Shown: positions 23,371 to 35,185, counted from the stretch's first letter. The stretch: 64,000 nucleotides of DNA from Undaria pinnatifida (GCA_012845835.1 JABAKD010000013.1:3953128-4017127), one strand, 5' to 3'. The notes: a model not told the origin generated them from the letters alone. Made by a program: numbers and translations.

Positions 23371-23830
23371 GTTGCAAAGAAAGGTATATGATTATTTCTA
23401 CCAGTAAAAAATATGTCAGTCTCTGGGAAATACGCACGGCACCATCAGCAGTCGTCATGGTAGAGACACTCCGGATATTATGTATTGAGGGGACGCGTCC
23501 GATTTCGACAACGTGAAAGCACCCACGAAGAAAAGATAGCAGACACACATATCCCGCCTTCTCGAGAAAAAAACAGAGAAGAAGCGCTACGCCAACCTCT
23601 CGTACGAGCAAAGCCACCCCCGCACCTATCTTAGACAACGCCGCCTCAACGAGAGATCGCCCTCCTCTTCTTCGTTTTTCTCCTCGCCCGCAACCACGCA
23701 GACCAATCAATGCGACAGCCTTCACGTAACAAACAAAGCAATCTTCTTCCAAAACCTCGCCGGCTGACATGGCCCCATGTCGACGTTTGATGCAAACCGA
23801 CTTTGCATCCTGTCGACTTCGAACCTCCAT
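23371..23830 (-). CDS. Hypothetical ORF running into an antisense SINE
   Basis: An ATG at 23830 opens 215 codons to 23183. About 150 codons lie outside the SINE and about 65 are antisense SINE sequence. The N-terminal part has mixed charge, a Lys/Arg cluster near residue 55 and hydrophobic stretches near residues 70-110. No family is recognised. If real, it would be a single exon whose end has been replaced by the SINE; chance is quite possible. Confidence 0.2.
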
Positions 23831-24162
23831 TCATTGCAACGGGGACAGCAGTGCAGTCTCTTCATTAATGCCAAGGCTTCTTTTCTTTCGCCTAGAGGCG
23901 ACGCAGGTTCTCAATAATACTCTTTTCGGTATTTTTGTTTGATAGACGCCAACTTTTACTTTACGGCTTATTTAACATAGATAGTGTGTTTCGCCTATCC
24001 TTGCCTTCTTTGTTATATAATATTACGTTTTTTTTCTGTCAAATCATGACTTTCATAATCCCATGTTCGTATTAAACTCTTGGCATTACTTCAAAGTTCA
24101 ATGCATGCCAAATCGGACAGCTACACCTCAAGTAGTCGAAGTGCTGCCCTGCCCTACCCGAA
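23831..24162. other. Unassigned interval
   Basis: I see nothing supportable. The sequence is AT-rich around 23920-24080 with T-runs. Confidence 0.4.
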
Positions 24163-24194
24163 GCATGGGCGCCGGCGAATGCCGGCGCCCATGC
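24163..24194. other. Perfect GC-rich hairpin
   Basis: GCATGGGCGCCGGC (24163-24176) and GCCGGCGCCCATGC (24181-24194) are exact reverse complements separated by GAAT. This gives a 14-bp stem with a 4-base loop, 12 of 14 pairs being G-C. No T-run follows on either side, so it is not a classical intrinsic terminator. Its role is unknown. Confidence 0.9.
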
Positions 24195-24503
24195 GGAGCC
24201 CTTGTATGCAAAATAAAATGATCCTCGTGAAAAAATTGAAAAGGTTCAAAATCGTGTTTGGCAGAAAAACCAAATTTGCAGGAAGCAGCTGAAAAGTCGA
24301 GAAGCAACTGGGAAAACAAGCAGAACGAAAAAAAAAAACTGGAAAAACTAGCAGAATAAAGCAAAAAAAGGCAGGCGGAGCAACAAATCAAAGAAAAGCT
24401 GGACCGTTCCGCAAGCAATAAGCTGGAACGTCCGACCCCGGAGATGCCAGCGATGCACCAACCGAGCGCTTTCAGCACGAATATATTTGTAATTAGGTAT
24501 ATA
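24195..24503. other. A-rich interval, possible decayed coiled-coil coding end
   Basis: One plus-strand frame reads Lys/Glu/Gln-rich sequence with a coiled-coil look around 24310-24430 and continues to about 24500, but it is interrupted by a TAG. No family can be named. Confidence 0.25.
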
Positions 24504-24862
24504 TAATAAAAATGAAAATACACTCCAGCTGTGAGATCGAAGATTTATCGAAACTCATCTTCGCAAGCTGCGTGTGACACTCCGATCACGCGTATTACGG
24601 GTTGTGTGTCCTCATTAAGGATATAGGTCGGCGACTCCCCTTGCAACTACAGTGTAGCTATCAGGGTCAACAGGGTGATGTTAGTCCGTCTGTGCGCGGA
24701 AACTATTAAACCCGATTCTGAGGGGGACCAAATCTGACAGCTGTGGAGGGAAATGTACCCGTTTATCAAGTGAATCCTGTAAGTCGAATAACCGGCGAGG
24801 GGGGGGCGGAGTTTTGATGGACGTGGGGGCCTGGTTTTGATCAAAAGCGAGCGAGGTTGGAG
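24504..24862 (-). repeat. Repeat family B, long copy B1
   Basis: This is the reverse complement of 31768-32140 and 62801-63150, with the same block order. From the 5' end on the minus strand these are TTTTGATCAAAACCAGGCCC, CACGTCC, AACTCCGCCC, ACCGGTTATTCGACTTACAG, CAGCTGTCAGATTT, TAGCTACACTGTAG, CGATC(G/A)GAG, and the core with the MSFD frame. That frame has lost one base in this copy. A G-run (C-run on the minus strand) lies next to its 5' end. Confidence 0.85.
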
Positions 24863-24896
24863 GGGGGAGGGGGAGGGGGGGGGGGGGGGGGGGGGA
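24862..24896 (+). repeat. Long poly(G) tract
   Basis: The tract consists of GGGGGG and GGGGG stretches followed by an uninterrupted run of more than 20 G. The exact length is likely unreliable in any assembly. It sits at the 5' edge of repeat B1. Confidence 0.85.
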
Positions 24897-24962
24897 CGGC
24901 CGGGCGGGCAATTCGTGCGTGGAAGCTATAAATCATTGTAAGGGGATAAATCTGACGTTTTG

Positions 24963-25060
24963 AGTAAAAAATAAATAAATACATAAATAAATAAGTAAAT
25001 GCACCAGTTTATCATGGGGGATATATATATAAATATATATAAAAAATATATATACATATG
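24963..25060. repeat. AAAT and AT microsatellites
   Basis: (ATAA)n-type repeats at about 24965-25000 are followed by (AT)n at about 25020-25060. Confidence 0.85.
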
Positions 25061-25457
25061 ACATGTTTCTGAAGCGAAACTTACCAGCCAACAAAGGAGT
25101 GACAGATGCTGTAATCTTCCTTTTGTTGTCATCGCTTGTCCCTGCGGAAGGGCTGAAGGGGTTATTACCCGCTCTACTACTGCTAGTGAGTATGCATTAA
25201 AACATGTCCTTAACTAATGATTCCAAGCAGTATTTCCAGAAAAGCGTAGATTCATGCCCTTAAGAGGTTGCAGTGGGTACCCCAAGTTGAAAGAATTTTT
25301 GGAGTTTTCAGCGGTTGACTCGGCTTGCAACGGCGAGCTCTTAACCCCTTCGAGGCGTCACTTACGAAAGTGGACGAAATAAGTCGACGATTCCAGAATG
25401 TTTCTTGTCGCACGAAGCAGCCCGGGGCCCCTGGTAAAGTAGAGGTTCACTATAAAT
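25061..25457. other. Unassigned interval
   Basis: I see nothing supportable. Confidence 0.4.
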
Positions 25458-25576
25458 GGTGTGTTCACTAGTGTGTTCACTAGTGTGCTCACTAGTGTGT
25501 TCACTAGGCTGTTCACTTGTGTGCTCACTAGTGTGTTCACTAGTGTGTTCACTAGTGTGCTCACTATTGTGTTCAA
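25458..25576 (+). repeat. 12-bp minisatellite, unit TGTGTTCACTAG
   Basis: About nine and a half tandem units occur with a few substitutions (CTCACTAG and TTCACTTG variants). Because the unit is a multiple of three, all frames are open and give simple four-residue repeats, so these frames are not evidence of a gene. Confidence 0.9.
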
Positions 25577-25791
25577 AGGGCAACTGTAGCAGTCGTACCA
25601 CACGCACCGCGTTCTTGTACTATAAATATAGTACTATTAGTCTAATGGTATAACACTGCGGCAGGCTCTTGCTTATATGGAAAATCTCTTGGAAGTGGTC
25701 GTACGCAAACGGGCTTCCAGGTACAGGGAGGGGGCTAAAAAGCCTTCAAGCGCGAAGTTATCAGCCTTCTGTTGATAGCAAGGGGGTTTTG

Positions 25792-25853
25792 CAGTACTAC
25801 TACACTGCACTACTACATTACACTACACTACACTACACTAGTAGTACTATCGT
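25792..25853 (+). repeat. CACTA microsatellite with flanking inverted repeat
   Basis: A (CACTA)n tract is bracketed by AGTACTAC on the left and GTAGTACT on the right, allowing a foldback. Confidence 0.75.
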
Positions 25854-27474
25854 TTGGCCATACTGCACGCGTGTGTTACAGCTCTCTGCGTTGCGTTTCG
25901 GTCACACCACGTACCCCAGAAGCCCGGCTGTTATACGAGTGGCTTCGTGCTGCCGATGCTGCAATCGTCACTTTCTTCCTTTGGACAATTTTTACCTCTG
26001 AGTCCCGAAGGGGCTATGGCAACTCGGGGTACCCACTTTTGCAACTCTACTACCTAGTGTACATAAACGGGCATTCAACACTAACTTCATTTAGATGATC
26101 CTTATAAGATATGGTTCCAGTTTTCATTAGGTGAAGGGATAGACATAGGCCGTGCTAACCGCCTCCGTCACCTCGCCCGCCCCCCTCCATAAGATGGCAG
26201 AGCGTTGAGCAGGTGACGGAGGTTTGCAAGGTGCAAGCCAGCGTTTGCGGAGGCTTCACCGTGATCTGTTGCCCCTCGCTTCGGATCAGCCACATGTGGC
26301 GAGGCGGGGGCGGCGGGGGGCCCGGCATACATCACCCTTGAGATGGGGAGACGAAGGGTTTTCGAGGATGATATGAATGTCTGCCTGGGCGTGTAATGGA
26401 GTAAGGTAGAGGTCCCTCTTAAGCGCCGGTTGCCCGATTCAGGGCCTGTGAAAGCGCTTGGCACAAATGGGAACAAGTAGTAGCAGCATGCGGACTAGGA
26501 CCGGTCCCTGCTACAGAGCCAGTATTTCTCTCTATAGTGCACATACCGGCACTATATAGGGAAGACTAGTATTACGCACGCTTCCAATGGGCCGATTTGA
26601 TCTGGTAATTCGTTCACAGTCCGGTCTGTCCTACCTGAACCGGGCGTGGGCGAGGTTCTGGGTTAGTGGGGTGGGTTGCATTCGTACGTCCACGTACACT
26701 CTCAGCGGACTGGTTGGTGGGCTAGAAAGGGGAGGGAGAAGGGCGGGGGAGGGGGTCATTGCGTGGGCATGTTTCGTTTCGCTCTATTTCCGGTGTATAG
26801 CTCACGTGTTGTGCTATGGGTCATAGGCCTACGTTTGTTTTTTGCGTGCGTTATGGTTTCGGTAGTGAGGGGTGTGTGTCTTTTTGATGGATTGCAGCAC
26901 TGTTCGAGCGAGGTATCTCCTGTCCTTCTTATTCCCGTCGCCGCCGCCGCTGCTGTTGCTACTACTGCTGCTGCTGTGTTATATCTAGAACAATTTTGTT
27001 TTCACGGGATGATGAAAAAAAATCGGTCGCAGGGCCCGGAGAATTTTGTTTGTATCGGTTGTGCGCGGTTGGTGTTGTGGTGACCTTTGTCCTTGCAGCT
27101 TACGTATGGGCTGTAGCGGTGGCTGGTGCTCGAGGCTCAGGTTGGTAACTCTGGAGGGGACGTTGTGGTTACTGTGAGGTGGGAGTTTCATGTGTAAACG
27201 TACGCGTAATTACACGGCTGCCAACTAACATGAGTCTGCTTTATTGATACGTGTATCTGAGGATTTTTGATGAGGCATTCGATGTTGGAATTGCCTCACT
27301 GCTTGGGACTCGTTGGTTACAGGGCGCTATGATACCCGCTGGCTAACTTTGTCGTGCCCCCTGTTTGCTTGGGTCGGGCAGGCAAATGTACGCGAGGGGT
27401 TAGTTTGGAGAGCTCTGCTCTGAGTGGGGTCAGGTCTGGGGTGACACGGGGGACCGGGGTATCGAGCGAGAGCA
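25854..27474. other. Unassigned interval
   Basis: No gene is recognised. It contains a CCG/CTG microsatellite at 26938-26974 and G-rich stretches near 26300 and 26710-26760. Confidence 0.3.
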
Positions 27475-27762
27475 TTAGGGGGGTTGTGGGTTTCTAAGCA
27501 AATCTTGGAATTTTTCAAACGACATGTTGTTTGGTCCTTGGCCTCCAAGAGCGTATCCTCTATATCTTGGACCTGTCGACCACTCTGTACAAGCTACCGA
27601 ACCACTGGACCTTTTCCAATCTCTGTGTGATGTGATAAGACCGTCGCTCGGCCCGTAGGAGGGGTTTGAGATCTCGTCGACGAACGCTCGCAAACAGGCG
27701 AGAGGAATAACGGCGCTCTTGCCTCTTCGTGTGGTTACTACCGCTAACAACTGCTTTTTTTG
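27475..27762 (-). CDS. Candidate exon, unidentified
   Basis: An open minus-strand frame of about 95 codons lacks an ATG at its upstream end, where a CAG-rich stretch could contain a splice acceptor. Composition is mixed and protein-like and the frame ends in TAG at 27475. There is no motif match. Confidence 0.2.
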   Translation of the reverse strand, partial: QKKQLLAVVTTRRGKSAVIPLACLRAFVDEISNPSYGPSDGLITSHRDWKRSSGSVACTEWSTGPRYRGYALGGQGPNNMSFEKFQDLLRNPQPP

Positions 27763-29454
27763 CTGCTGCTACTGCTGTTTGTAATTACCTTTGCGTTTCT
27801 GGATTTCATATCTGGATTTTCACACACTACCTGGTAATCGTTTTGCACCCGCGCCTGAAAGTTTAAATTTGTACATCGGCACTTGATGAGCTGGGACATG
27901 CAAGAAAGTACACACAAACTGCGGATATCCGCCTCATGACTGGTTCTTGTAGTAGGATACAGCTCATCCGTCACGCACCTCGACGCACACCTCACGGCAC
28001 TTCGCGCTTAGTGCGCGCGACGTCTTCCTAGTCGGTCAGAACCCGACGTGCTCCGTCCCAGCATTGTAGGGATGCAAGGGCCTATGATCCTAAGACTACG
28101 GCCATGCATGAAATGAGTACCCCCCTACACGCTGAACGCGATGCGCGTGTACACAAGTGCTGCTGCCAATTCGTTCCTCGTCAACTTAGGCAGGAGACCG
28201 TGATGCGTCTCACCCAACTGGCACATCCTTCAGCAATTATTCATTTCGGAGCAGACATGGTACACCCTCATCAAATCCCGAAACTCTCTTTAAACATTCC
28301 CCGCACCCAGCACACGCCACTATATGTTCTTGGTCATCTATTAATCGACAGATTTGTTGTTCCCCTGATCATCGTCCTCCGCAGGGAGTATTTTTTTTCA
28401 ACAACACAACAACGTCCGGATGACATCGATCCCCTTTGAGCACTGGACTCCGGGGTCAACCTATTTATAACACGACGTAGAAGTAGTTACATTCCTCTTC
28501 GTGTCAGACCCTGCTGGTCGTGGGGATCTTACTATTTAATGCTGTTCCTGCATACATTGTGTCTAAACTCCTTATATATATTCAGCGCTGGCAAACATGG
28601 GGGCGCTTGGTTGGGTTGGCATCAGGAGAACCCTTCGTCGGTAAATGCTCGATGTCGTGCACGTAAGTTCGCGATTTTCATCTGCTCCGGGGGCTGGGAT
28701 GTTTTTTGCGCCTCAAGAAGCCAACCTCCCGTTTAAGCATCCACGGGACTTCAGAAAGGGAACAAGGGATAACCTGCCAAGAAATTCAACTTTGTGTTCT
28801 AAGCACCAGCTTCCAAGTCCACGGTAGCGTGCAGATGACCATTGATGCTCATATGGTCGTGATTCCTGGGTAACCGACGACGGCATTACGGGTATTGGGC
28901 GCATGTGTCAGGCCAGTCGAATTAGAGCCCCTGGGGGCCCAACGCGGTCACTGTGTATTGCATCTCAAATTGTACAAATGGCAATGAACTACAGTAGTTT
29001 CTAATCACGTATTCGAGCACCCAACACAACGTTGTCAAAGAAAGCCTGTCCTGTTTTACCTGGTTTTATTTATATCATACTACGATCGATCGATCGCGTT
29101 TGCCATCCGTCAATGTTAACTCACTTACAAACATCGTCGCCCAAGTATGGGAGATGCCATAGATTGTCTACCGCGGTTCACGCCCATTTTCAAGAACAGT
29201 GTAATACGATGTGCCTGGAAGATTCACGTAGCAGTAGCGACAGCCGTAGTGCCACAGATAGAAATAGATGCCTGCACTCTACCCAGAGTAGTACCAGTAG
29301 GTGACATGATAGAGTGCATACCAGGCATCATTGTAAATTGGACGTCATGCTCGCTTGATTTTTGCGCTATAAAATATCTTCCAGGTACAGCAGTACTAAA
29401 ACATACCAGGCACAGAGACACACAACGGACAGATCACTAGTCTAATTACCCCCA
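27763..29454. other. Unassigned interval
   Basis: No gene is supported. Frames here (for example 28104-28439 on the plus strand) have ATG starts but no recognisable features. Confidence 0.3.
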
Positions 29455-29682
29455 CTTGATGATCTAGACTAGATCTTTTCACGAAGATCTGTATGATCTA
29501 AAGTTAATGTCACCGAGTTGGAGTCGTACGATCGGCATGATCTAGCACATGTTTTATCCTCGTTTGGATCCGTACTCCATTTACAGATCCTGCACAGCAT
29601 CTTCTAACGGAAGATACAGGATCATCTACTACTGTCCTCTGTAGATGACATAGATCATGATCTGTCCGAGAGGTGTGCCTCA
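29455..29682. repeat. GATC-rich cluster of short palindromes
   Basis: The cluster contains AGATCTTTTCACGAAGATCT (an inverted pair of AGATCT), CATCTAC and GTAGATG separated by 11 bases, CATCTTC and GAAGATAC, and many ATGATCTA words. It is interesting for structure, but no function is assignable. Confidence 0.5.
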
Positions 29683-31767
29683 TGATAATGCATGATGATC
29701 TCTATCCGTATTCGATTGTTGTTTTTATAACGAAAATTGATCTCTATCGGTGCGCTATTTGTTTCTTGCTCGCGAGCACCTCACCGGAAGGAGCGCTTGA
29801 ACACGCCATACGATATGGATGTATTCCTATTGTCAATGCACTGAAAAAGGCTTTGCACTCAAACCGTACTTACTTGCTGCTCTACTCTAAAGCGGTACTC
29901 ACTTGTGGTCACAGGCGGTGGGCTGTACGTAGGTAGGGAACAACGTGCATATCTGTACCCGTGCGACGCTACGAACCTCTGTCTGGTCAATTGCTACTGG
30001 TACGATTAGTACTCAACGTTTTTTGGTGCTGTCGAACGATGTGGTGACAACCCATTTAATCTGTCAAGCGCGCTGCGACTCATGTCTAGTTGCAGGGGCT
30101 CCTCGAGAGTGCCCTCAGGGAAGCTGGAGTTCTTGACAGGTGAACTGAACTCAGTCGTTCGTGTTTCTATAGTCTACATGGCTCATTTTTAAACCCCTCT
30201 ATAATACCGCCTTTGGGCAATGTACGACAACCAGGAAGATCTTTTTTCTTTTTTCTTTTTCTTTTTTTCGCTAGCACGAAACGGCAGAGCTTTGGATTCG
30301 GATCTGCCCCGACTTCAACGGTTGGTCCCTTCACCACCTTCACTACCTCTCTCCATCTGTGAGCTCTGCAACCTTCTACGCTTGCGTCGGACATCCTTCT
30401 GTCAGGTTGGGCTACCTCAGTTCATGCTCGTTGGGCGTTGGAAAGGTTGACTGTTGTGCCTTGATTATCACATTAGGTTTCTGGCGGGTACCCGTTGAAC
30501 GTAGTAAATCCGGTATAACAAGGGCCGCATACTGTACGGTGTTGAGCGTTGGACCCTATCAGTTCCTGGAAGGGGGAAGCCTCCAGCTTCGAGAGCAAGA
30601 CACATCCGACCAACTGCGAGGGCGAGATGCTCTCGATTGCAAAATGATCTTGCTCGTTGCTCCGCCGTCACGGAAGCGCTTGCCTCGTCCCCCGAAGCAT
30701 GAACGCAGCTGCGGGGCACACACCTCGTGTACGCATGGAGCCACAGGAACACAACAGGCAGGTAAAACGTACGAGTGGCGTACTCACTTGAAATATAATA
30801 CATACAGTGCGACCGGTAGCGTTCTTCTCGACAGCCTTAAGTGATTTGTGATGATGTACACTGGCAAATCTTTGCTCACTCGACTAGCCAAGCAGCACCA
30901 CTCGCAAGGCTACCATTCCAAGGGGCACTGCTCCTGCCCTTGGTATACACTCGTGCACAGCAGCGATCTACTGCCATCGCCATCACGAAGGTTGCAGCGC
31001 TTCAAGCCCGCTCTGTGATAACGCGTTTTCCTTGCAAAGCGATCTTGTTGGCTTTTTTTCCCTGCCAACTTCGCATCAAGTATAGACTACTTAGTCTACA
31101 GCAGCATTCGTAGTTTGCGGCAGAAGCTGCAGGGGTCCTGGCGCAGTCCATGTCCAGGCATCACGAGATATCGAACCGCGAAGTCGTCCCCAATGATGGC
31201 GTATCTTTTTATCGCCATACTCCGATCGGATTCGACCACCGATTGCATTGCGCTACGATTACAAACTCGCTCGTACCCATATGTGTTTACGCTCATGATA
31301 TTGCTGCGAAGCGGGACTGATATACGATGATACAGCGGAAAGGATGAAGAAGAGCAGCCCATGCACTCAGAGCCGCAGCAACAAAATGCACCCAAAAATT
31401 ATTTTATCGATTTGCGTCCTTGATCGGTATGTTTTGTGTAACCCGGCACCCATCAGTACACCAAGGCATGAAGGATACATGCACTGGGGTGACCGCTTGT
31501 GCCGCGCCACACGCGACTAATCTCGACATAAAAAAGATCGACGGAGAGGCTCAAGATGCGGTCGACCGCTGCAAAGATATACTAAAAGAAACACTGCTGT
31601 GGCATGAATAAAATCATTAACGTTTGGACTCAACAGACAGTAAGTATAATGCTACTCGTTTTGACGGGGTGAACCGTCAGTCAGTGCGTTAACGGGCAAC
31701 GACTTGCCTCACAGAAACAGTCACTGTACTACTAATACTCCGTATTAACATAGATACTAATATGCTG
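29683..31767. other. Unassigned interval
   Basis: No gene is recognised. A short plus-strand frame ending at 31611 has an acidic, helical-looking C-terminus and could be a terminal exon, but this is weak. Opposing frames at 30359-30844 (+) and 30468-30803 (-) cannot be separated. Confidence 0.25.
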
Positions 31768-32140
31768 TCCCCCCTCCAAACCCGCTCGCTTTTGATCAAA
31801 ACCAGGCCCCCACGTCCTCCAAAACTCCGCCCCCCCCCCTCACCGGTTATTCGACTTACAAGATTCACTTGATAAAAGGATACATTTCCCTCCACAGCTG
31901 TCAGATTTTGTCCCCCTCAGAAACGGGTTTTATAGTTTCAGCGCACAGACTGACTAAAATCACCCTGTTGATCCTGATAGCTACACTGTAGTCGCAAGGG
32001 GAGTCGCCGACCTATATCCTTAACGAGGACGCACAACTCGTAATGCGCGCGATCGGAGTATCACACACAGCTTGCAAAGATGAGTTTCGACGAAGTCTTC
32101 GATCTCACAGCTGGAGTGTATTTTCATTTTTTATAATATG
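31768..32140 (+). repeat. Repeat family B, long copy B2
   Basis: This is a full-length-like copy in plus orientation with all blocks listed for B1. The core frame at 32080-32136 is intact: ATG, 18 codons, TAA, beginning MSFDE. It is preceded by a C-rich tract, as in the other long copies. Confidence 0.85.
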
Positions 32141-33287
32141 CTGTGCAGTTTTACATTATGCCTGTGACTGTGGTACAATTTTTGTCATGTTTTTTCGCCA
32201 TCACGTTTACTGTCCAGTTCCAGTCGTGGGGGGTTTCACCCTCAGCAACTTTCGGGACAAGCCTTGTTAGCGGGTGGGTGTCATCGCTTCTCCCCCCCCC
32301 AGTACCTACCTTTATTTTTTATCCCAAAGAGGGCTCCGTATTGCCACTTCTCATCGGTTTGCAACGAAATATGCCAAAACGCGCGCTTTCGCGCCTTTCG
32401 GCATGCTAATTTTTTTATGAAGAAGTCATTTGCTGGGCTCGAACGCATCACGAAATCGACTTTGCTTACCACTGTACACCAGGCACTAGGAATAGGAGTA
32501 TAAAGTTGTATTAATAGTTACACTACGTGGTTACCACAAACAATAGACGCCGAATGTTCAAAAAGCGCAGGGTAAAGCCACAAATAATTGAAAAATGGTG
32601 AAATTAGGGTCGACGACGCAAAGGTAAAAAGCTGGCACGAAACCAGCCTAGAGGCACACGCTCGAGCACAATTAACAACGAAAACACACACACACATGTC
32701 GGTGGATCGAACGTCAACAGCTAACCTTGAAATCTCGACTTGAACCCTACAGAAAACCAGCCATGATCATAATTCAACATCTCGTGGCAAGCGACGCCCG
32801 ATGCAAGCCTTTGTTCCGTGGCATATATCGCGTTTGAATAAAACCACTCGCAGAACATTACAGCAACTACCAGGGACCTGCAAGTCCGCTGGGGGGTCCT
32901 CACTATTTATCCAATGCCGCGCATTAATTTCCAAGTACTCGATTTCGCTGGTGCAAACCTCTCGACCTCCCCCGCCCATTCGCGTCCGTCATTCTTTGCT
33001 ATGCTACCGCCAGAAACACCAACCAAGCTCAACTGCAAAATCCGTAACAAATATGAGACAACAAGCATGCAACAACGCGCCATTCAACTAGCAGGCCTAT
33101 TTTTTGCTGTGCAGACTGATACCGAAGGCGAAGTACAATGGTTGACCTGCAGTGGCAACAAAGGTGACGATCGCTTAAATGACGTAACTAATGTACTGCA
33201 TACCGACACGCGAAAACTAGGAGGTATTCAACGGGTGATACATAATAGTTGGCTCATTTTCCCGATGTCCCACCGGACTCCTCGCCA
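32141..33287. other. Unassigned interval with tRNA-like boxes on the minus strand
   Basis: On the minus strand near 32490-32435, TGGTGTACAGTGGTAAGC (A-box-like) is followed by CGTTCGAGCCC (B-box-like). No cloverleaf forms, so it may be another SINE head. Inverted GCGC-rich words (AACGCGCGC..GCGCC) lie near 32377-32396. No gene is seen. Confidence 0.3.
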
Positions 33288-33418
33288 CGGGCATCCCATG
33301 GGCATCCCATAAGAACATCCCATGGGACATTTCCTAAGCATACCACGGGACATCTTGGGGATCCCGTGGGCATCCTATGGCACGTCCCATGGGCATCCAA
33401 TAAAATACCATGGTCATC
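33288..33418. repeat. CATCCCATGGG minisatellite, left part
   Basis: Degenerate, palindromic 10-14-bp units of the type GGGCATCCCATGG repeat up to the edge of the LTR element. The same array resumes at 36633. Confidence 0.85.
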
Positions 33419-33888
33419 TGTGGAAGAGTCGTGGTGCCGGGAAGGTGTGAGGGAAGGGACGCAGGGGTATCAGCTTCGCTTGGAGACGGCACCGGTGCTT
33501 CTTTGTACGTTTCTTATTATTGGCGTTGAGCTATGACAAGCTCGAGGAGACAGGAAAGGAGGATTGAGAGCATGGGGGTGGGGTGAGGCTCACGGAGATC
33601 GCTTCCCCCCATCATTGCTGCTGTGCTCTCTTCTGGGCCTTTACCTATGGAACGCACAAGGAACGCTCTCCTAGATGTTCTATATTCCCATGAGCATTTA
33701 ATGCGCTTACATCTATCTATCTTGTCTAGAGGAGGAACGTTCCATTACCGAGAGCACTCTTGTGGTATAAGCCATCTAGAGTCTACGCGTTATATTCCGT
33801 TTGAGAGAATCTTCATTTGCCCAATCGACCATGACTCTGCGGGCTAATTTACCGAATATTTTGCCAGCTATACTGACCCTATATTACA
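33419..33888. repeat. LTR copy 1
   Basis: It shares with 36149-36632 the blocks GTGCCGGGAAGGTGT, CAGCTTCGCTTGGAGAC, ATTGGCGTTGAGCTATGA, GGGGTGGGGTGAGGCTC and CATCTATCTATCTTGTC, and AGGAGGAACGTTCCATTACC containing the palindrome GGAACGTTCC. Substitutions are spread along the length, so the insertion is not recent. Confidence 0.8.
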
Positions 33889-34679
33889 TTAGCCCACCCT
33901 GAATAGTCGTATATTCAGGCCTCAAAACGATCGAAGGGTGACGACGAAGTTCATCCCAAAAGACCAGGAAAGGGGGTAGAGGATGCGGCTATTTGAAACA
34001 TAGGCATGAGGCTATAGATTCCCCTACACCTCGTAATGAGGCCTAAACGTCAAGGACAGGGTCATTCACTTATAAAGCAGATCGCTGAAAGAAAGGACAT
34101 AACAAGATGGAGGAAGACAGAAAACCAGAATGGGGTAACCATGTAGAGCAACCGAAACTGGAAACGAAAAGGGAAACCTGAAAACGATGCGAAAGTAGTA
34201 AAGAAAGGCAAAAATCGAGGCGAAGGCAAAGGAAAAGACACAAATATATTGCCGGGGAGCGATCTATGTGAGACCCAGGGTGGGGCGAACGGGGGTTCCT
34301 TCGCCGTACAGGGTCGGTTACTCGAAAGCTAGCAAATGAAACGTCACCTGAATTCGAAAGTATATATGACCGGGAAGCATTACGTGTAGTCGTGTGGTTG
34401 AGACCCGAAGGAAATGGAAAATAGCACGTAAGACAAAGGAACGCGTCTACGTTGCCGTGGGGCTCGCTTAAACCAATGGCCTGCTAGGACCACTTGGTCG
34501 AGCGAACAACGTATCGCCTTGGGAGGCCTGCTTGTGCTGGAAACAAAACCGGCAAACGTAGCAGGGTAGCTCAACCAACACCAACAGAAAGTCAGGGTAG
34601 CCGAAGAGGTACGCGAGTGGATTGACCTAATTCGTCCAACACAGGAAAAATGTCAGCAGCGCTGAGAGACAGGGTTAGC

Positions 34680-34781
34680 ATGCCAAACTAACGCCTACAG
34701 GGGGCCGAATAATGCGTGGTATGGCGTACAATGCCAAAATAACGCCTACAGGGGGCCGAATGATGCGTCGTATGTTGCAGA
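34680..34781. repeat. 51-bp tandem duplication inside the LTR element
   Basis: Two adjacent units share ATGCCAAA, AACGCCTACAGGGGGCCGAA and GATGCGT/AATGCGT. Confidence 0.8.
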
Positions 34782-35185
34782 ATGGCAACTCAAGGTGTAC
34801 ACTAGAAATATTCAGGAACGAAAATACACACAAAAGAGGGGAGCATAACTACCCCCGTTATTGGGAAGTTCACGGAAACCTGAGCACAGTTCCAGGGGAT
34901 CAACCGTGGCAGGTATATGATTACCGAGAATCCGGCGGCCTTGCGTGGCGGCAAAGGCTGCCGGGACCCAACCACGAAGAAATGATGATGAAAAGAATAA
35001 AAGGACGGCCGGTATTCCGGTGGTCTTGCGAGTCTGCAAGGCTGCCGAGGTCCTACTTGGCGAAGTACGGAGAAAAACTTATCAAGTCTACAGATCGGCG
35101 ATGCCGTCAAGTCAGGATACAGCACATAAAAAGGCGAACTCCTAGGCGCAAAATCACCGGGATCGGCAGAGGAATTGTGAAGTAG
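34712..35185 (+). CDS. Hypothetical ORF in LTR element interior
   Basis: The frame has 157 codons with an ATG start and a very basic composition (many Arg and Lys). There is no zinc knuckle, protease, RT or integrase motif. A nucleic-acid-binding gag-like role is only a guess from charge and location. Confidence 0.2.
   Translation: MRGMAYNAKITPTGGRMMRRMLQNGNSRCTLEIFRNENTHKRGEHNYPRYWEVHGNLSTVPGDQPWQVYDYRESGGLAWRQRLPGPNHEEMMMKRIKGRPVFRWSCESARLPRSYLAKYGEKLIKSTDRRCRQVRIQHIKRRTPRRKITGIGRGIVK

Noticed and set aside
24163-24200. Intrinsic transcription terminator
   Set aside because: The hairpin has no following T-run on either strand and the genome is eukaryotic.
25358-25653. Ser-Glu-His-Thr and Val-Cys-Ser-Leu repeat proteins
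   Set aside because: A 12-bp minisatellite is a multiple of three, so all frames stay open without selection.
29683-30450. CRISPR-like or regulatory repeats
   Set aside because: There is no regular spacing or constant repeat, only T-rich low-complexity and short scattered words.
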